The notes: a model not told the origin generated them from the sequence alone. A stretch of 64,000 bases of DNA from Lachnospiraceae bacterium (GCA_029054245.1 JAIDFQ010000041.1:224461-288460); one strand, 5' to 3'. Numbered from the stretch's first letter, positions 33,828-43,525 are shown. Numbers and translations: made by a program.

Positions 33828-34490
33828 TTAATATATGGCAAACTCTAAAAAACTGCGGTTCACCTCTGCATTCTCCGCATTTTGGAAAAACACCAGCAAA
33901 ACCGGATCGTCCTTCTCTTGATTGAGATATTCCATCAATGGCAGATCTTTCACGTAAATCCCATTGTATACACCATTCGTTTCCACGAGATTTCCCTGCC
34001 ATCGTATTTTTTCTTCCTCGCTGAGCATATCTCCTAAATCCGCAAACCCATACTCTAAATCCACACAATACCGGTAAAAACTTTCCGGTACAATTGCTGC
34101 ATCCAGTTCTCCGCCGCCAAGTCTGAAAAAGAACTTGTCGTAAGAACTTTCATTCACCCCTTCCAATTCCTTTCCCACATAAGAAAACACATAATTAGAA
34201 TCTATGGAAATCTGCTCTGCCGAAATCCCCATATCCGCAGCAAAATCCTCTGCAAGCATCCCGTCTCGCTCAAAATCTATTGCCTGATTAATCATGACGC
34301 AATTGAATACTTTGGGCGGCTCCCCAAAGAAAAAATGGCGAATCAGTAAAATAATAAGGAAAACCAAAAGCACGGCAAACAGAATATGGTACCAATAATA
34401 CGCCGCAATGTATTGCAGCTTCTGCCCACTGTCCATGTGTGCCGTCTTTTCACGGATATCTTTTAAAATGCCCTTCCACCATCTTGCCAT
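33828..34490 (-). CDS. Single-pass membrane protein of unknown function
   Basis: Not recognised. The 220-residue protein has a basic cytoplasmic N-terminus (MARWWKGILKDIREK), one transmembrane helix at about 32-50 (ILFAVLLVFLIILLIRHFFF) and an extracytoplasmic domain of about 165 residues with mixed strands and helices (VFNCVMINQAIDFERDGMLA, DAAIVPESFYRYCVDLEYGF), reminiscent of a small solute-binding-like lobe. It lies between manA (97 bases upstream, with a hairpin between) and the CE2-like esterase on the same strand. That context hints at carbohydrate or envelope work but does not establish it. Confidence 0.65.
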   Translation of the reverse strand: MARWWKGILKDIREKTAHMDSGQKLQYIAAYYWYHILFAVLLVFLIILLIRHFFFGEPPKVFNCVMINQAIDFERDGMLAEDFAADMGISAEQISIDSNYVFSYVGKELEGVNESSYDKFFFRLGGGELDAAIVPESFYRYCVDLEYGFADLGDMLSEEEKIRWQGNLVETNGVYNGIYVKDLPLMEYLNQEKDDPVLLVFFQNAENAEVNRSFLEFAIY

Positions 34491-34535
34491 GATTCATCAA
34501 TCCTTTTACGGTTCTTTTTCTTGTTCTTAAACACA

Positions 34536-34567
34536 CAGGACGGCATCTGATATAAACTGCCGTCCTG
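34536..34567 (-). terminator. Hairpin after manA
   Basis: CAGGACGGCA (34536-34545) and TGCCGTCCTG (34558-34567), a perfect 10-base stem with a 12-base loop, 20 bases past the manA stop. On the minus strand a loose T-containing tail (TGTGTGTTTAAG) follows, so it may terminate partially or protect the upstream mRNA from decay, setting lower expression of the genes beyond. Confidence 0.55.
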
Positions 34568-34587
34568 CAATAACATTTCTTTTATCT

Positions 34588-35529
34588 CTATACTGTGGTC
34601 AAAAGTGCCTCAAAGCAGCCTTCCAGTTCATACTCACCTGTGTTCGCCGTGATGAAAATGCTGTCGCCCTTTTTAACCGACACACATTCGCCGCCCGAAC
34701 GGACTTCCCCGGTTCCTTCCAACACCAGAAGACTTGCAAAGGAGGAGCGGTCAATCTCACCGAACATCCGCTTCATAAGCTGCCCGTCTAACACAACTTT
34801 ATCTACCGTAAAGTAATCGCAGGAAACAATGTGGGGTTCAAAGGATTTGCGCTTCATAATCGGGATACGGTTGGTCACCTGCAGCGCTTTTTCAATGTGA
34901 AGGTCGCGCTCCTTTCCGTCCGCTCCCTTCCTTCCGTAGTCGTATACCCTGTAGGTCACGTTAGAGTTCTGCTGAATCTCCGCAATCAGATTTCCCTTTC
35001 CGATGGCGTGAATGGTTCCCGGCTCGATCAACAGGACATCACCCTTTTGTACTTTTACCTTATTCAAGACCTCAAGCAGCGTCTTTTTTTCAATCCGCTC
35101 CACGAATTCTTCTTTGGATATCTCCTTGGAAAAGCCGTAATACAGACTCGCCCCTTCTTCACAGTCCACAATATACCACATCTCTGTCTTTCCATACTGC
35201 CCTTCATTTTCAAGAGCAAAGGCATCGCTTGGGTGGACCTGAATCGAAAGATCCTCTTTTGCATCAATAAACTTGACCAAAAGCGGGAACTGTTCATACT
35301 TGCGGCTCTTGGTGCCTGTCACTTTTTTCCCTTCCATCAGGATATATTCACTCAAAGTGCTTCCAGCGTACTCCCCATTCTCCACATAACTGGGACCGTC
35401 CGGGTGGCAGGATAATTCCCATGTCTCAGCAAGCCTGTCGCCGGAGAATTCTTTTCCAAACTCAGTCACCAATCTTGTACCGCCCCACATATAATCTTTA
35501 TAGCTGGGTTTTAATTTCAAAATCGCCAT
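34588..35529 (-). CDS. manA: Mannose-6-phosphate isomerase, class I
   Basis: Zinc enzyme converting mannose 6-phosphate to fructose 6-phosphate, the entry point into glycolysis for this locus. The 313 residues match the short Firmicutes type. The start PSYKDYMWGGTRL is characteristic; zinc ligands are in LSIQVHPSDAFALENE (Gln, His), KTEMWYIVDC (Glu) and EPGTIHAIGKG (His), and the catalytic arginine region is NSNVTYRVYDYGRKGADGKE. The C-terminal cupin ends in DSIFITANTGEYELEG. It starts 4 bases after the stop of the GH130_1 gene, so the two are tightly coupled. A phosphomannomutase needed for mannose 1-phosphate is not in this window. Confidence 0.94.
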   Translation of the reverse strand: MAILKLKPSYKDYMWGGTRLVTEFGKEFSGDRLAETWELSCHPDGPSYVENGEYAGSTLSEYILMEGKKVTGTKSRKYEQFPLLVKFIDAKEDLSIQVHPSDAFALENEGQYGKTEMWYIVDCEEGASLYYGFSKEISKEEFVERIEKKTLLEVLNKVKVQKGDVLLIEPGTIHAIGKGNLIAEIQQNSNVTYRVYDYGRKGADGKERDLHIEKALQVTNRIPIMKRKSFEPHIVSCDYFTVDKVVLDGQLMKRMFGEIDRSSFASLLVLEGTGEVRSGGECVSVKKGDSIFITANTGEYELEGCFEALLTTV

Positions 35530-35533
35530 AATT

Positions 35534-36712
35534 CTACGCTTCTTTCTCCCTTAAGATTTTTAAGTTCCTGTCTATCAATTCACAGCGCTGTTTTACGCAG
35601 TCTGGTGAACGCAGAGCATCTTTCGGTGTATGAAATAAATAGTCCTCTAACTTATCAATGGTGGTTACCGCCACATGCATTCTCGTATCGCAGGATGCAT
35701 AATAGATGTACACATCTCCGTTTGCCCTTGCAATGGCGCCGTTGGTAAAGACTACATTGGAGACATCCCCCACTCTTTCCTTCCCAAGCGGGACCAGCAG
35801 TACTCCCGACGGCTCTGCCACCAGCCTTGAAGGGTTGCGAAGATCCGTTCCAAATGCATACAGCACGTAGCGCAGACCTGCTGCCGTGCACCGCACCCCG
35901 TGGGCAATGTGAATCCAGCATTTTTTCCCTTTGATGGGAACCGCACCGGCTCCGTTTTTGGCCTCCGTCAGCGTATGGTAAACCCTTTTGCTGGTAATGA
36001 TTTCTTCATCAATCACGGCATTGGTGATATCATCACACAGTCCAAATCCAATACCGCCGCCGCTTCCAGTTTCAATAAACCCATCCATCGGCCGGGTATA
36101 AAATGCGTACTTTCCGTCCACAAATTCTGGATGAAGCAGCACATTCCTCTGTTGGGGGGAACGCAGTGTCCTAAGATTCGGAAGGCGCTCCCAGGTTTTC
36201 AGATCCTTTGTCCTTACGATTCCCGCCTGCGCTACTGCCGCGGATAAATCTGAAGTTGTGGTATCCTTGCTCTCCGAGCAGAACACGCCATATAGATAAC
36301 CGTCCTCATGCTTCGTAAGACGCATGTCATAGACATTGGTCTCTTCCGGGCAGGTATCCGGCAATACCACCGGATGATCCCAGAAGCGGAAGCCATCTAC
36401 GCCGCTGTCACTCTCTGCCACGGCAAAGAAGGATTTCCGGTCATTCCCTTCCACCCGTACCACCAGATAGAATTTTCCATCCATCTCAATTGCCCCGGAA
36501 TTCATCACCGCATTGATCCCTAAGCGTTCCATAAAATAAGGATTGCTTTCCTTATCCAGATCGTATCTCCAAAATAAAGGAGCATGCTCCCTTGTAAGCA
36601 CCGGATATTCATATCTGTCATAAATTCCGTTGTAAAAACTGCTTTTTTGATTTTTTCTGGCAATCAGTTTATCCTGCTTCGCCTTTTCCACATAATACTG
36701 TTCATGTATCAT
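35534..36712 (-). CDS. GH130_1 4-O-beta-D-mannosyl-D-glucose phosphorylase
   Basis: Phosphorolyses mannosyl-beta-1,4-glucose to mannose 1-phosphate and glucose. The 392-residue length and sequence fit subfamily GH130_1 (RaMP1-like): [40 protein letters not shown], the proton-donor aspartate in [18 protein letters not shown], phosphate-binding arginines and histidine in [20 protein letters not shown], and [20 protein letters not shown]. It overlaps the upstream epimerase gene by 11 bases and is followed 4 bases later by manA, so epimerase, phosphorylase and isomerase are translated together. Intracellular, no signal peptide. Confidence 0.9.
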   Translation of the reverse strand: MIHEQYYVEKAKQDKLIARKNQKSSFYNGIYDRYEYPVLTREHAPLFWRYDLDKESNPYFMERLGINAVMNSGAIEMDGKFYLVVRVEGNDRKSFFAVAESDSGVDGFRFWDHPVVLPDTCPEETNVYDMRLTKHEDGYLYGVFCSESKDTTTSDLSAAVAQAGIVRTKDLKTWERLPNLRTLRSPQQRNVLLHPEFVDGKYAFYTRPMDGFIETGSGGGIGFGLCDDITNAVIDEEIITSKRVYHTLTEAKNGAGAVPIKGKKCWIHIAHGVRCTAAGLRYVLYAFGTDLRNPSRLVAEPSGVLLVPLGKERVGDVSNVVFTNGAIARANGDVYIYYASCDTRMHVAVTTIDKLEDYLFHTPKDALRSPDCVKQRCELIDRNLKILREKEA

Positions 36713-37880
36713 CGCCTAATCTCCTTATGACCTCCATACACATTCTGCCGTTATGATAAGGACATTTCCAAGGTTCCACGATTGGTTTGTGAAGGGGCGC
36801 GCCACTTTCGTCTACCGCCCAGAACCACTCGGAGCCCTCTCGCTTATCAATGATGTTCCGGCAGATATAATCCCAGATTTTTTCTGCTGCCTCCAGATAA
36901 AAAACCTTCTCCGGCTCTTTCTCATAACCATTGATAAATCCCACCACTGCCTCCGCCTGTACCCACCACACTCTTGTCGTGTCCACCACGCCATTTTCTG
37001 CTTCATTGGGAAGAGAATCTCCCGTAAAGACACGCTCATAAATATTTTTTGTGATTTTCGTTGTAATGGGGCGGATTCTTTCTGTGTAAGATGCATCTCC
37101 CAGCACCGCAAGCGCACGGTCCACCAGCCAGGAGGTCTCGATATCATGACCATAGGAATAAAGGTCGATCAGCGGATTCCAACAATCGTCAAAAAACACT
37201 TCCTGTCTTCCCTTTCCCCAATTATAAACTTTCTGCTCAAAAATATCCAGCATATAACGAATCCTTGCGCCCACTATTTCTGCTCCGCTCACCCGGTACA
37301 GCTCTGTATATGCCTCCAGAAGATGCAAAAGCGTATTCATGGTCCTCTGCGCCATGACGCCATTCTCGGACAACTTCTCATTGTCCATGGGATGGAAGGT
37401 TCGGTCAAAGGCTTCCAGATAACCCCCCTCATCCCTGCACTTGCCCTCAATCAACTGATAAATCAAAAAGGCAAGATTCAGCGCCTCTTCTTCTCCTACC
37501 GCATCATAGTAAGCAGAAAGCGCATAGATTGCAAAAGCCTGGTTGTATGTATGCTTGGAAGCATCCTTAGGTCTTCCGTCACAGGTAAGAGACCAGTAAA
37601 TGCCGCCATAAACCTCATCCTGACAGCGCTCCTTTAAAAACCGGTAGGCATGATGCGCATCTTCCCTTAAATTTTCCTTTCCCAGCATCTTATAGGCACT
37701 AGAGAAAAACCAAAGGATACGGCTGTTTAAGATACAGCCCTTTTCATAATTTCTGTCAATCTTCAATTGATTGTCCATATAACCATAATAGCCGCCATAC
37801 TCCGTATCCTTCAGATTTTCCCAAAACGGAACCATATCCTCTTCTAAATGGCGCGCAATTTCTTTTACAAATGTACGCAT
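36702..37880 (-). CDS. Cellobiose 2-epimerase (AGE superfamily)
   Basis: Epimerises the reducing-end sugar of beta-1,4-linked disaccharides at C2; in mannan pathways it turns mannobiose into mannosyl-glucose for the next enzyme. The 392 residues form an (alpha/alpha)6 barrel. Active-site motifs are visible: [48 protein letters not shown] (catalytic His) and [17 protein letters not shown], with a late [14 protein letters not shown] that carries the second His. GGTAGGAGC precedes the ATG, 6 bases after the GH130_2 stop. The gene order with two GH130 enzymes supports the epimerase assignment over N-acylglucosamine epimerase. Confidence 0.92.
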   Translation of the reverse strand: MRTFVKEIARHLEEDMVPFWENLKDTEYGGYYGYMDNQLKIDRNYEKGCILNSRILWFFSSAYKMLGKENLREDAHHAYRFLKERCQDEVYGGIYWSLTCDGRPKDASKHTYNQAFAIYALSAYYDAVGEEEALNLAFLIYQLIEGKCRDEGGYLEAFDRTFHPMDNEKLSENGVMAQRTMNTLLHLLEAYTELYRVSGAEIVGARIRYMLDIFEQKVYNWGKGRQEVFFDDCWNPLIDLYSYGHDIETSWLVDRALAVLGDASYTERIRPITTKITKNIYERVFTGDSLPNEAENGVVDTTRVWWVQAEAVVGFINGYEKEPEKVFYLEAAEKIWDYICRNIIDKREGSEWFWAVDESGAPLHKPIVEPWKCPYHNGRMCMEVIRRLGDDT

Positions 37881-37886
37881 ATGCTC

Positions 37887-38909
37887 CTACCTTCTGCCGA
37901 TTTCCGTATCATTTTCCGTAACCGCGCTGTTTTCCTTGATATAAGAAACAATCTCCTCCACAGTGGTAAACGCAAGCCCCACGTAGGTGTCTGCCGCTCC
38001 ATAATAAATAGCGATCCTTCCGCTTTCACTGTCGTGAATGGTGGCACAGGGGAAAGTCACATTCGGCACGAACCCTCTCTCCTCATACCACTCTTCCGGC
38101 GTCAGCAGGAAGTTGGAGCAGCGGTACTTCACGATGGACGGATTGTCAATATCAAGAATCGCACCTCCAATGCTGTATACGTAACCGTTGCAGGTCCCAC
38201 TAACCCCATGATAAAACAAGAGCCATCCTTCTGTCGTCTCAATAGGGGCAGCGCCGCCGCCGATCTTCAAGGATTCCCACCACTGGCTGGCTTTTCCCAT
38301 CACATGGCGGTGCTTTCCCCAGTAGACCATATCCGGGCTTTCAGATAAGAAAATATCTCCAAAAGGAGTGTGCCCACTGTCACTTGGCCGGGACAGCATC
38401 ATATAGTTTCCGCCTATTTTCCTTGGGAATAATACAGCATTCCGATTAAACGGAAGGAACGGATTTTCAACCCTGGTAAAAGTCTTAAAATCTGTGGTCT
38501 TTGCCATCCCGATTGCCGCTCCATAAAAGTCCTGACACCAAATGATATAATAGGTATCTTCCACCTTTACCAGCCTGGGGTCATAGGCATAAACCGGCAT
38601 AAAGGGATTCCCCTGCTCATCCACAAACTGGATCTTTTCCTCCTCAAATGTCCAGTGGATTGCATCTTTGCTTCTGCCCATATAAATATAGGGGATACCG
38701 TTTGTCTGTTCTCCGCGGAATACACCGATAAAGCTGTCTTCATAAGGTATAACCGCACTGTTAAAGATTCGTGCCACTTCCGGCGCTGGATTCCTTCCTA
38801 TGATAGGATTTTCCCTATACCGCCATACCGGCGCGCCGTTTCCCTTCTTTTCCTTTTCCTGCCATGGCATATTTGGCACGGCAGGCGCTATGATTTTCAC
38901 ATTGCTCAT
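37887..38909 (-). CDS. GH130_2 beta-1,4-mannooligosaccharide phosphorylase
   Basis: Releases mannose 1-phosphate from the non-reducing end of beta-1,4-mannooligosaccharides. The 340 residues fit GH130_2 (RaMP2-like): WRYRENPIIGRNPAPEVARI at the start, IFNSAVIPYEDSFIGVFRGE, the proton-donor aspartate in PVYAYDPRLVKVEDTYYI, NRNAVLFPRKIGGNYMMLSR with phosphate-binding arginines, and GGGAAPIETTEGWLLFYHGV. Start at 38909 follows GGAGAAGAGC; the frame to 38942 is rejected. It is the first enzyme gene after the transporter permeases (34 bases from the preceding stop). Together with the GH130_1 enzyme it degrades linear mannooligosaccharides completely. Confidence 0.9.
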   Translation of the reverse strand: MSNVKIIAPAVPNMPWQEKEKKGNGAPVWRYRENPIIGRNPAPEVARIFNSAVIPYEDSFIGVFRGEQTNGIPYIYMGRSKDAIHWTFEEEKIQFVDEQGNPFMPVYAYDPRLVKVEDTYYIIWCQDFYGAAIGMAKTTDFKTFTRVENPFLPFNRNAVLFPRKIGGNYMMLSRPSDSGHTPFGDIFLSESPDMVYWGKHRHVMGKASQWWESLKIGGGAAPIETTEGWLLFYHGVSGTCNGYVYSIGGAILDIDNPSIVKYRCSNFLLTPEEWYEERGFVPNVTFPCATIHDSESGRIAIYYGAADTYVGLAFTTVEEIVSYIKENSAVTENDTEIGRR

Positions 38910-38943
38910 ATGCTCTTCTCCTTTATTTCTAAAAACATGCAAA

Positions 38944-39792
38944 TCAACCTTTCACCGCACCTGCAGCCATTCCACTGTATACCTGCTCCTGGAATATGAG
39001 GAAAAGGATAAAAATGGGAATGATGGTGATCAAAACACCTGCGCAGATGTAATTGTACTGATTTCCAAAAGGCCCCGTAAAGGTATAAAGCGCTGTGGAA
39101 ATCGTTTTTAAATTTTTGTCCTGTAGATACAAATTGGACATATAGTATTCATTGTATACACCTACTCCCTTAAGCACCAGCGATGTGACAATTGCCGGTT
39201 TTAAAAGCGGAAACAGGATTTTAAAGAACACACCAAAGTATGTACACCCATCCATAATTGCCGATTCGTCCAAAGATACCGGAAGGTTCTCAAAAAACTG
39301 TAAGAAAATGTAAATGGATATGATGTCTGTTCCCATCAACACAACCATATAACCGTACAGATGATTGATCAGGTGCAGCTTATACATGATCTGGTAAACC
39401 GTAACCTGTGTTGCAATGCCAGGAATCAATGATGCAAACATAAACAAGCTATGAATGATTCCGCTTCCCTTGAATTTAAAACGGTTCAACACATATGCCA
39501 GCATGGAACCCGTAAGTACAGACACCGTCAGCACAACGATCAGCACGATTCCTGTATTGAGAAATCCCTTTAACATATTCGCCTGCTTTATTGCAACTGC
39601 AAAATTTTCAAAGTACAAAAACGAGGCAGGCAGATCCAGCACGGATGTGCTGTTATATTCTTCTGTGGTCTTAAATGCTGTCAGCACGCACACGCAGATT
39701 GGAAGCAGCGCCACGATGGATGCCAGTATGATCGATACATATTTGAACACCGTAAACAAAAACGTAGTGGGTTTCATCCTCATAATAGTCAT
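38944..39792 (-). CDS. Sugar ABC transporter permease, MalG type (mannooligosaccharide)
   Basis: Inner permease subunit of 282 residues with six transmembrane helices. The N-terminal VFKYVSIILASIVALLPICV and the extracytoplasmic FLYFENFAVAIKQANMLKGF are typical, and the EAA coupling motif reads LDESAIMDGCTYFGVFFKIL, ending with FILFLIFQEQVYSGMAAGAVKG. The GMAAGAVKG end is the classic MalG-family C-terminus. It starts 4 bases past the MalF-type stop. With that partner and the lipoprotein at 40807 it imports oligosaccharides. No ATPase is in the cluster, so a shared MsmK/UgpC-type ATPase elsewhere is expected. Confidence 0.92.
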   Translation of the reverse strand: MTIMRMKPTTFLFTVFKYVSIILASIVALLPICVCVLTAFKTTEEYNSTSVLDLPASFLYFENFAVAIKQANMLKGFLNTGIVLIVVLTVSVLTGSMLAYVLNRFKFKGSGIIHSLFMFASLIPGIATQVTVYQIMYKLHLINHLYGYMVVLMGTDIISIYIFLQFFENLPVSLDESAIMDGCTYFGVFFKILFPLLKPAIVTSLVLKGVGVYNEYYMSNLYLQDKNLKTISTALYTFTGPFGNQYNYICAGVLITIIPIFILFLIFQEQVYSGMAAGAVKG

Positions 39793-39795
39793 ACC

Positions 39796-40797
39796 TTATC
39801 TTCCCCCTTTCGCAGCCTTTGCCGCACGTTTCTTCGCCCTGACTGCCGCCTTGGACTCATCTTCTGTTCCATCATTGAACACATATTTAAAGAACAGATT
39901 CTGCGCTACCGTACAAATGACGATGATTGCCAGAAGGACGATTGCCATTGCACAGGCAAGACCAACTTTCTGATTTTCATGGGCAAGACGATTCATAATA
40001 ACAAAATATGTTCCTGTACCCATAGTACCGTTGGTGATAACATAAGGCGGCTCAAAAGCGCTCAGCGAACCGCTGATGGAAAGAATCAGATTCAGCACCA
40101 CAATAGATTTAATGCTGGGAAGGATGATGTAGCAGAACTGATGCCATTTGTTTGCCCCATCCAAAGATGCTGCTTCATAAAGGTCTGTGTCCACGGACAT
40201 CATTGCTCCCAGGAACAGAATCATGTTCTGCCCCATATATCTCCAGACGGAGGTCGCCGCCAGAGAAATGTTATTGATTCTCTGATCCTGTAACCAGTAG
40301 GGAATTTCTTCTGCAGCCACTCCGAATATCTGCAAAAGGGAGTCTAACACATATCCTCTTGCGTAGAAGAACTTGAAGATAAACCCTACTGCAATACCAC
40401 AGATGAGGTAGGGGAAGAACATGGCGCCTTTAAAAATGGCGCTCCCCTTCACATGGAAGACAAACATGGTGGCGAAAAACAGCGCAAGCGCAAGCTGAAT
40501 CACGGCACCGCCCATATAATACACACTGACCAGCAATGACTTAAAGCATTCGCTTCGTCTGAAAACTTCCACATAGTTGTTCAGTCCAACCCAGGTTCCT
40601 TCCTGACCGCCGTACTTCATATTATAAAAACTAAATCTGATCATCTCAAAAAACGGGATGTAGGTAAATACAGCCAGAAGCGTCAATGGAATAATCATAA
40701 ACAGGACGATCACTAAAACTCTCTGTCCTTTCCTGGCTTTCATGTTTTCCCAAAAACCTTTCCGCGGTTTGGAAACCGCTGTAGCTGTGTTACTCAT
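39796..40797 (-). CDS. Sugar ABC transporter permease, MalF type (mannooligosaccharide)
   Basis: Permease subunit of 333 residues with six transmembrane helices (first: VLVIVLFMIIPLTLLAVFTY). The extracytoplasmic loop FEMIRFSFYNMKYGGQEGTW followed by VGLNNYVEVFR is standard for the family. The EAA motif is DTDLYEAASLDGANKWHQFC, docking the ATPase. A long basic, alanine-rich cytoplasmic tail (AAVRAKKRAAKAAKGG) closes the protein. The gene lies 9 bases after the lipoprotein stop. Function is oligosaccharide uptake; specificity comes from the lipoprotein and is inferred from the enzymes around it. Confidence 0.92.
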   Translation of the reverse strand: MSNTATAVSKPRKGFWENMKARKGQRVLVIVLFMIIPLTLLAVFTYIPFFEMIRFSFYNMKYGGQEGTWVGLNNYVEVFRRSECFKSLLVSVYYMGGAVIQLALALFFATMFVFHVKGSAIFKGAMFFPYLICGIAVGFIFKFFYARGYVLDSLLQIFGVAAEEIPYWLQDQRINNISLAATSVWRYMGQNMILFLGAMMSVDTDLYEAASLDGANKWHQFCYIILPSIKSIVVLNLILSISGSLSAFEPPYVITNGTMGTGTYFVIMNRLAHENQKVGLACAMAIVLLAIIVICTVAQNLFFKYVFNDGTEDESKAAVRAKKRAAKAAKGGR

Positions 40798-40806
40798 AGT
40801 AACCTC

Positions 40807-42219
40807 CTATTCCGTCACTTCAACGCCTAAAGTTTCCTGTGCTGAAGTCCACTTTGCATTCCATTCGCCCATCAGTTCATCCAGTGTCTTGGTGCCGTAA
40901 AGAGCAGCTTCTAAGATCTCACAATCCGGATAATCATCATTATTGATACCAACTTCGCTCTCAAGATTTACATTATCAAACAAGTCTTCCTCTCCTGCCG
41001 GAGCCTGATTGTTTGAAAGAAGTTCTACACCGGAGAAATCAGCCAGCACATCGGGAAGGGGCTGATCCTTGCGCGCCGGAATACTTCCTTCATCTGTATA
41101 AATACTAGATTCTTCAACCAGCCATTTTACATAAATCATAGATGCAATCTGGTTTTCGGTGGACGCCTGTGCATTGATACCAAATCCATAGTTACCGCCT
41201 GCACTTGCATACTGTTTGCCGTCTACCGTGATAGGGAAAGGCATGTATTTTACATCATCCGGTGTATCACCTGCATCCTTGCACTGCTGTACTGCCCATG
41301 AGCCAAGAACCATGGTAGCGATCTCGCCCTTGTTAATGGCGCCCTTGGAGGATTCCCAGTCGGTACTTGCAGGGTCTTCTTCTACCAGCTTACGTGCAAC
41401 TGCTTCATACATGGTGTAATAAACGGCATAAGGACCTGTCATATCATCTCTTTTTGCAAAAGGATCTTTCATGTGAGGCATCTTATTCTTGAAATCCGCA
41501 TCCCCTGTGCAGACAATATCGGTGTAGGCATCCCATGCACCCATGGTCCAGCCTGCTGCAAAGTTAGTATACAGCGGAACCGCATCTGTATTGTCACTGA
41601 TTTTCTGAAGGGCATCCAAGAACTCATCCGGTGTCTTAGGGAGTTCGGTAATGCCTGCTGCATCCCATACCTTCTTGTTATAAAGGACTCCGCCTGCTGT
41701 ACCGCCGTTCGCGATGCCATATACTTTTCCTTCAAAGCTCTTCTCTGTACAGAAATTATAAATGCCATCCAGTGTATCGAAATCGCCCAGGCTGATAAAG
41801 TAGTTTTTCAACTCTTCCTTGCTGACCGATGTAGGGATAAAGCAGATATCACCCCAGTCGCCTGTGGTAAGACGGAGTCTTAAGGACTCTTCATAATCGG
41901 TGATACCTTCATATTCTACTGTAATATTAGGATACAGTTCCATGAACTGTTCTGCATACCCTTTATAAACAGTATCAACGATGTCGGTACGATTGGTCAG
42001 TATTTTAATGCTGGCGCTTAAATCACTATAGTCGCCCTCTGAATCAGCGCTGGTCTTTAATGTAATGGAATCAATTGTTAGAATTTCAGTGCTGGTATTG
42101 GATGATGATGCTCCCTGCGCTCCTCCGTCATTGCCCTCGCTCTTACCTCCGCACGCAACAAGCGGCAATACCATAGCAGCTGCCAAGCCCAGACTCAATA
42201 ATTTTTTCCTGAATTTCAT
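40807..42219 (-). CDS. Sugar ABC transporter substrate-binding lipoprotein (mannooligosaccharide)
   Basis: Extracellular solute-binding protein of 470 residues. Signal peptide with lipobox (LGLAAAMVLPLVAC, Cys at about 22), a Ser/Gly/Asn-rich linker, then the family-1 fold: YAEQFMELYPNITVEYEGIT, GGTAGGVLYNKKVWDAAGIT, PKTPDEFLDALQKISDN and the late VKWLVEESSIYTDEGSIPAR. Strong AAAGGAGG ribosome site. It should capture beta-mannooligosaccharides at the cell surface, as does the binding protein of the Roseburia mannan locus; specificity is inferred from context. It has its own promoter region with two operator-like repeats upstream (42220-42434). Confidence 0.9.
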   Translation of the reverse strand: MKFRKKLLSLGLAAAMVLPLVACGGKSEGNDGGAQGASSSNTSTEILTIDSITLKTSADSEGDYSDLSASIKILTNRTDIVDTVYKGYAEQFMELYPNITVEYEGITDYEESLRLRLTTGDWGDICFIPTSVSKEELKNYFISLGDFDTLDGIYNFCTEKSFEGKVYGIANGGTAGGVLYNKKVWDAAGITELPKTPDEFLDALQKISDNTDAVPLYTNFAAGWTMGAWDAYTDIVCTGDADFKNKMPHMKDPFAKRDDMTGPYAVYYTMYEAVARKLVEEDPASTDWESSKGAINKGEIATMVLGSWAVQQCKDAGDTPDDVKYMPFPITVDGKQYASAGGNYGFGINAQASTENQIASMIYVKWLVEESSIYTDEGSIPARKDQPLPDVLADFSGVELLSNNQAPAGEEDLFDNVNLESEVGINNDDYPDCEILEAALYGTKTLDELMGEWNAKWTSAQETLGVEVTE

Positions 42220-42255
42220 AACTTTTTATCCTCCTTTAATTTTTTTAATTGTTTT

Positions 42256-42310
42256 TTAAGTTAATTTAATTTTAGTATTATTTTTTAATTTTGGGAAGTC
42301 TTTTTATCAA
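42256..42310 (-). promoter_or_regulatory. Promoter and operator-like repeat of the mannan transporter operon
   Basis: On the minus strand TTGATA (42305-42310) and TAAAAA (42282-42287) are 17 bases apart, a plausible sigma-A promoter. Just downstream lies TTAAGTTAATTTAA (plus-strand 42256-42269), a 14-mer present again at 42421-42434. A repressor bound there would sit at the transcription start. The whole stretch 42220-42504 is strongly AT-rich. Confidence 0.45.
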
Positions 42311-42420
42311 TAAAATACACTTTCTCCATTTTTCATTTACTTACTTTTATTTTTTTATGCACAATGCACATAATAAACGCGCATTTGTAAGATTAATTTA
42401 TTTTTAAGTAGATTAATATA

Positions 42421-42434
42421 TTAAGTTAATTTAA
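42421..42434. promoter_or_regulatory. Second copy of the TTAAGTTAATTTAA operator-like repeat
   Basis: Exact 14-base copy of the sequence at 42256-42269, 165 bases away and directly next to the lacI terminator. Two identical AT-rich sites near a LacI gene suggest a pair of operators able to loop DNA. Chance identity in AT-rich DNA is possible. Confidence 0.4.
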
Positions 42435-42436
42435 AA

Positions 42437-42476
42437 TAAAAAAGCGGATGTATAACAAATCTGTATATACATCCAC
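42437..42476 (-). terminator. Intrinsic terminator of the mannan-locus lacI gene
   Basis: GCGGATGTATA (42444-42454) pairs with TATACATCCAC (42466-42476), allowing one G.T pair, around an 11-base loop; the minus strand continues with TTTTTTATTTT. It separates lacI transcription from the transporter operon. Confidence 0.85.
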
Positions 42477-42504
42477 TCTTTAAAAATTTTCCTTTTATTT
42501 CCGC

Positions 42505-43512
42505 TTATCTTTTGACACTGTTTTTCATGACCACATGACCGGATATGATTTCAAGGCTGCTTCCCTGGCCGGAACTGCGAAACTGCTTGACCAACTTTTT
42601 AATTGCTACTTTCACCATTGCCTTTATATTTACTTCATAGGTGGTAATCCCATGATCCGCATATCCGGGATACAAAAAATTATCAAATCCCACTACCGAA
42701 ATGTCATCCGGCACCTTAAGCCCTCTTGCCCCCAGCTTGTTCACCAGCATCCCCGCTGTAAGATCGCAGTTGCACACAAAGGCTTTCGGCAACCGTTTCG
42801 GCAGCTCAAATTCCACAACTCCCGTCTCATCTCTGTCCTCAATCACCCATTCCGGATGAATGTTTTTGCCATGTTCCATCATAGATTTCATGTACCCACA
42901 ATAGCGGTCCATAATACTGTTGGTGGCATGAATAGATCCTACAAACCCAATCTCCTCCAGCCCACGGTCAAATAAGATTTCCGTCATCTGATACATGCCA
43001 TAAAAATTATCTGCGATCACTGCGTCCTGGGCAAATTCTCTATCATAAAAATCCAAAAGGACGATTGGCTGTGAAGCGGCCTCCTTCATCTGCCTGATCT
43101 GATCTTTTTCGATTTCTCCGATAATGATAATGCCTTGCACACTGTTTTGCAAGATCATCTGAGGTATCTCAAAAAATGCGGTATTGCCGTCCGTCCTCAG
43201 CGTTTCCACAATGGTATAACACTGCTTTTCCGTTGCAGCAAGCGCCAGTTCCTGATAAATCTTCCAATAGTAAGTCGCATGATTTCCCAGATATTTTTCC
43301 GCTATCAGAACGCCTATCTTCTGAAAGTCACTGCCTTCCTCTTTCGTGCTTTTGTCTTTGACCAGAGTTTCATATCCCATCTGATCCGCAACCCTTTGAA
43401 TTTCTTCCCGTAACTGGTCGCTCACCCCTTTTTGTCCATTTAGGGCATTATGCACCGTCACTGCGCTGACACCTACCGCCTGTGCAATATCTGCCAGTCT
43501 CACCTTTCTCAT
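42505..43512 (-). CDS. LacI-family regulator of the mannan locus
   Basis: Repressor of 335 residues. The helix-turn-helix is VRLADIAQAVGVSAVTVHNA with hinge-adjacent LNGQKGVSDQLREEIQRVAD, followed by a sensor domain (KIGVLIAEKYLGNHATYYWK, VQGIIIIGEIEKDQIRQM, LDFYDREFAQDAVIADNFYG, DDISVVGFDNFLYPGYADHG). GGAGGAG precedes the ATG. It sits between the GH36 gene and the transporter operon, where it most likely represses both in the absence of mannooligosaccharides. Its 133-base leader can fold into a branched structure (43526-43603). The candidate operators are the TTAAGTTAATTTAA sites on its far side. Confidence 0.88.
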   Translation of the reverse strand: MRKVRLADIAQAVGVSAVTVHNALNGQKGVSDQLREEIQRVADQMGYETLVKDKSTKEEGSDFQKIGVLIAEKYLGNHATYYWKIYQELALAATEKQCYTIVETLRTDGNTAFFEIPQMILQNSVQGIIIIGEIEKDQIRQMKEAASQPIVLLDFYDREFAQDAVIADNFYGMYQMTEILFDRGLEEIGFVGSIHATNSIMDRYCGYMKSMMEHGKNIHPEWVIEDRDETGVVEFELPKRLPKAFVCNCDLTAGMLVNKLGARGLKVPDDISVVGFDNFLYPGYADHGITTYEVNIKAMVKVAIKKLVKQFRSSGQGSSLEIISGHVVMKNSVKR

Positions 43513-43525
43513 TTACTCCTCCATT

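Noticed and set aside
36753..37637. 294-codon frame antisense to the epimerase
   Set aside because: The epimerase frame carries the full AGE motif set; the antisense frame has none.
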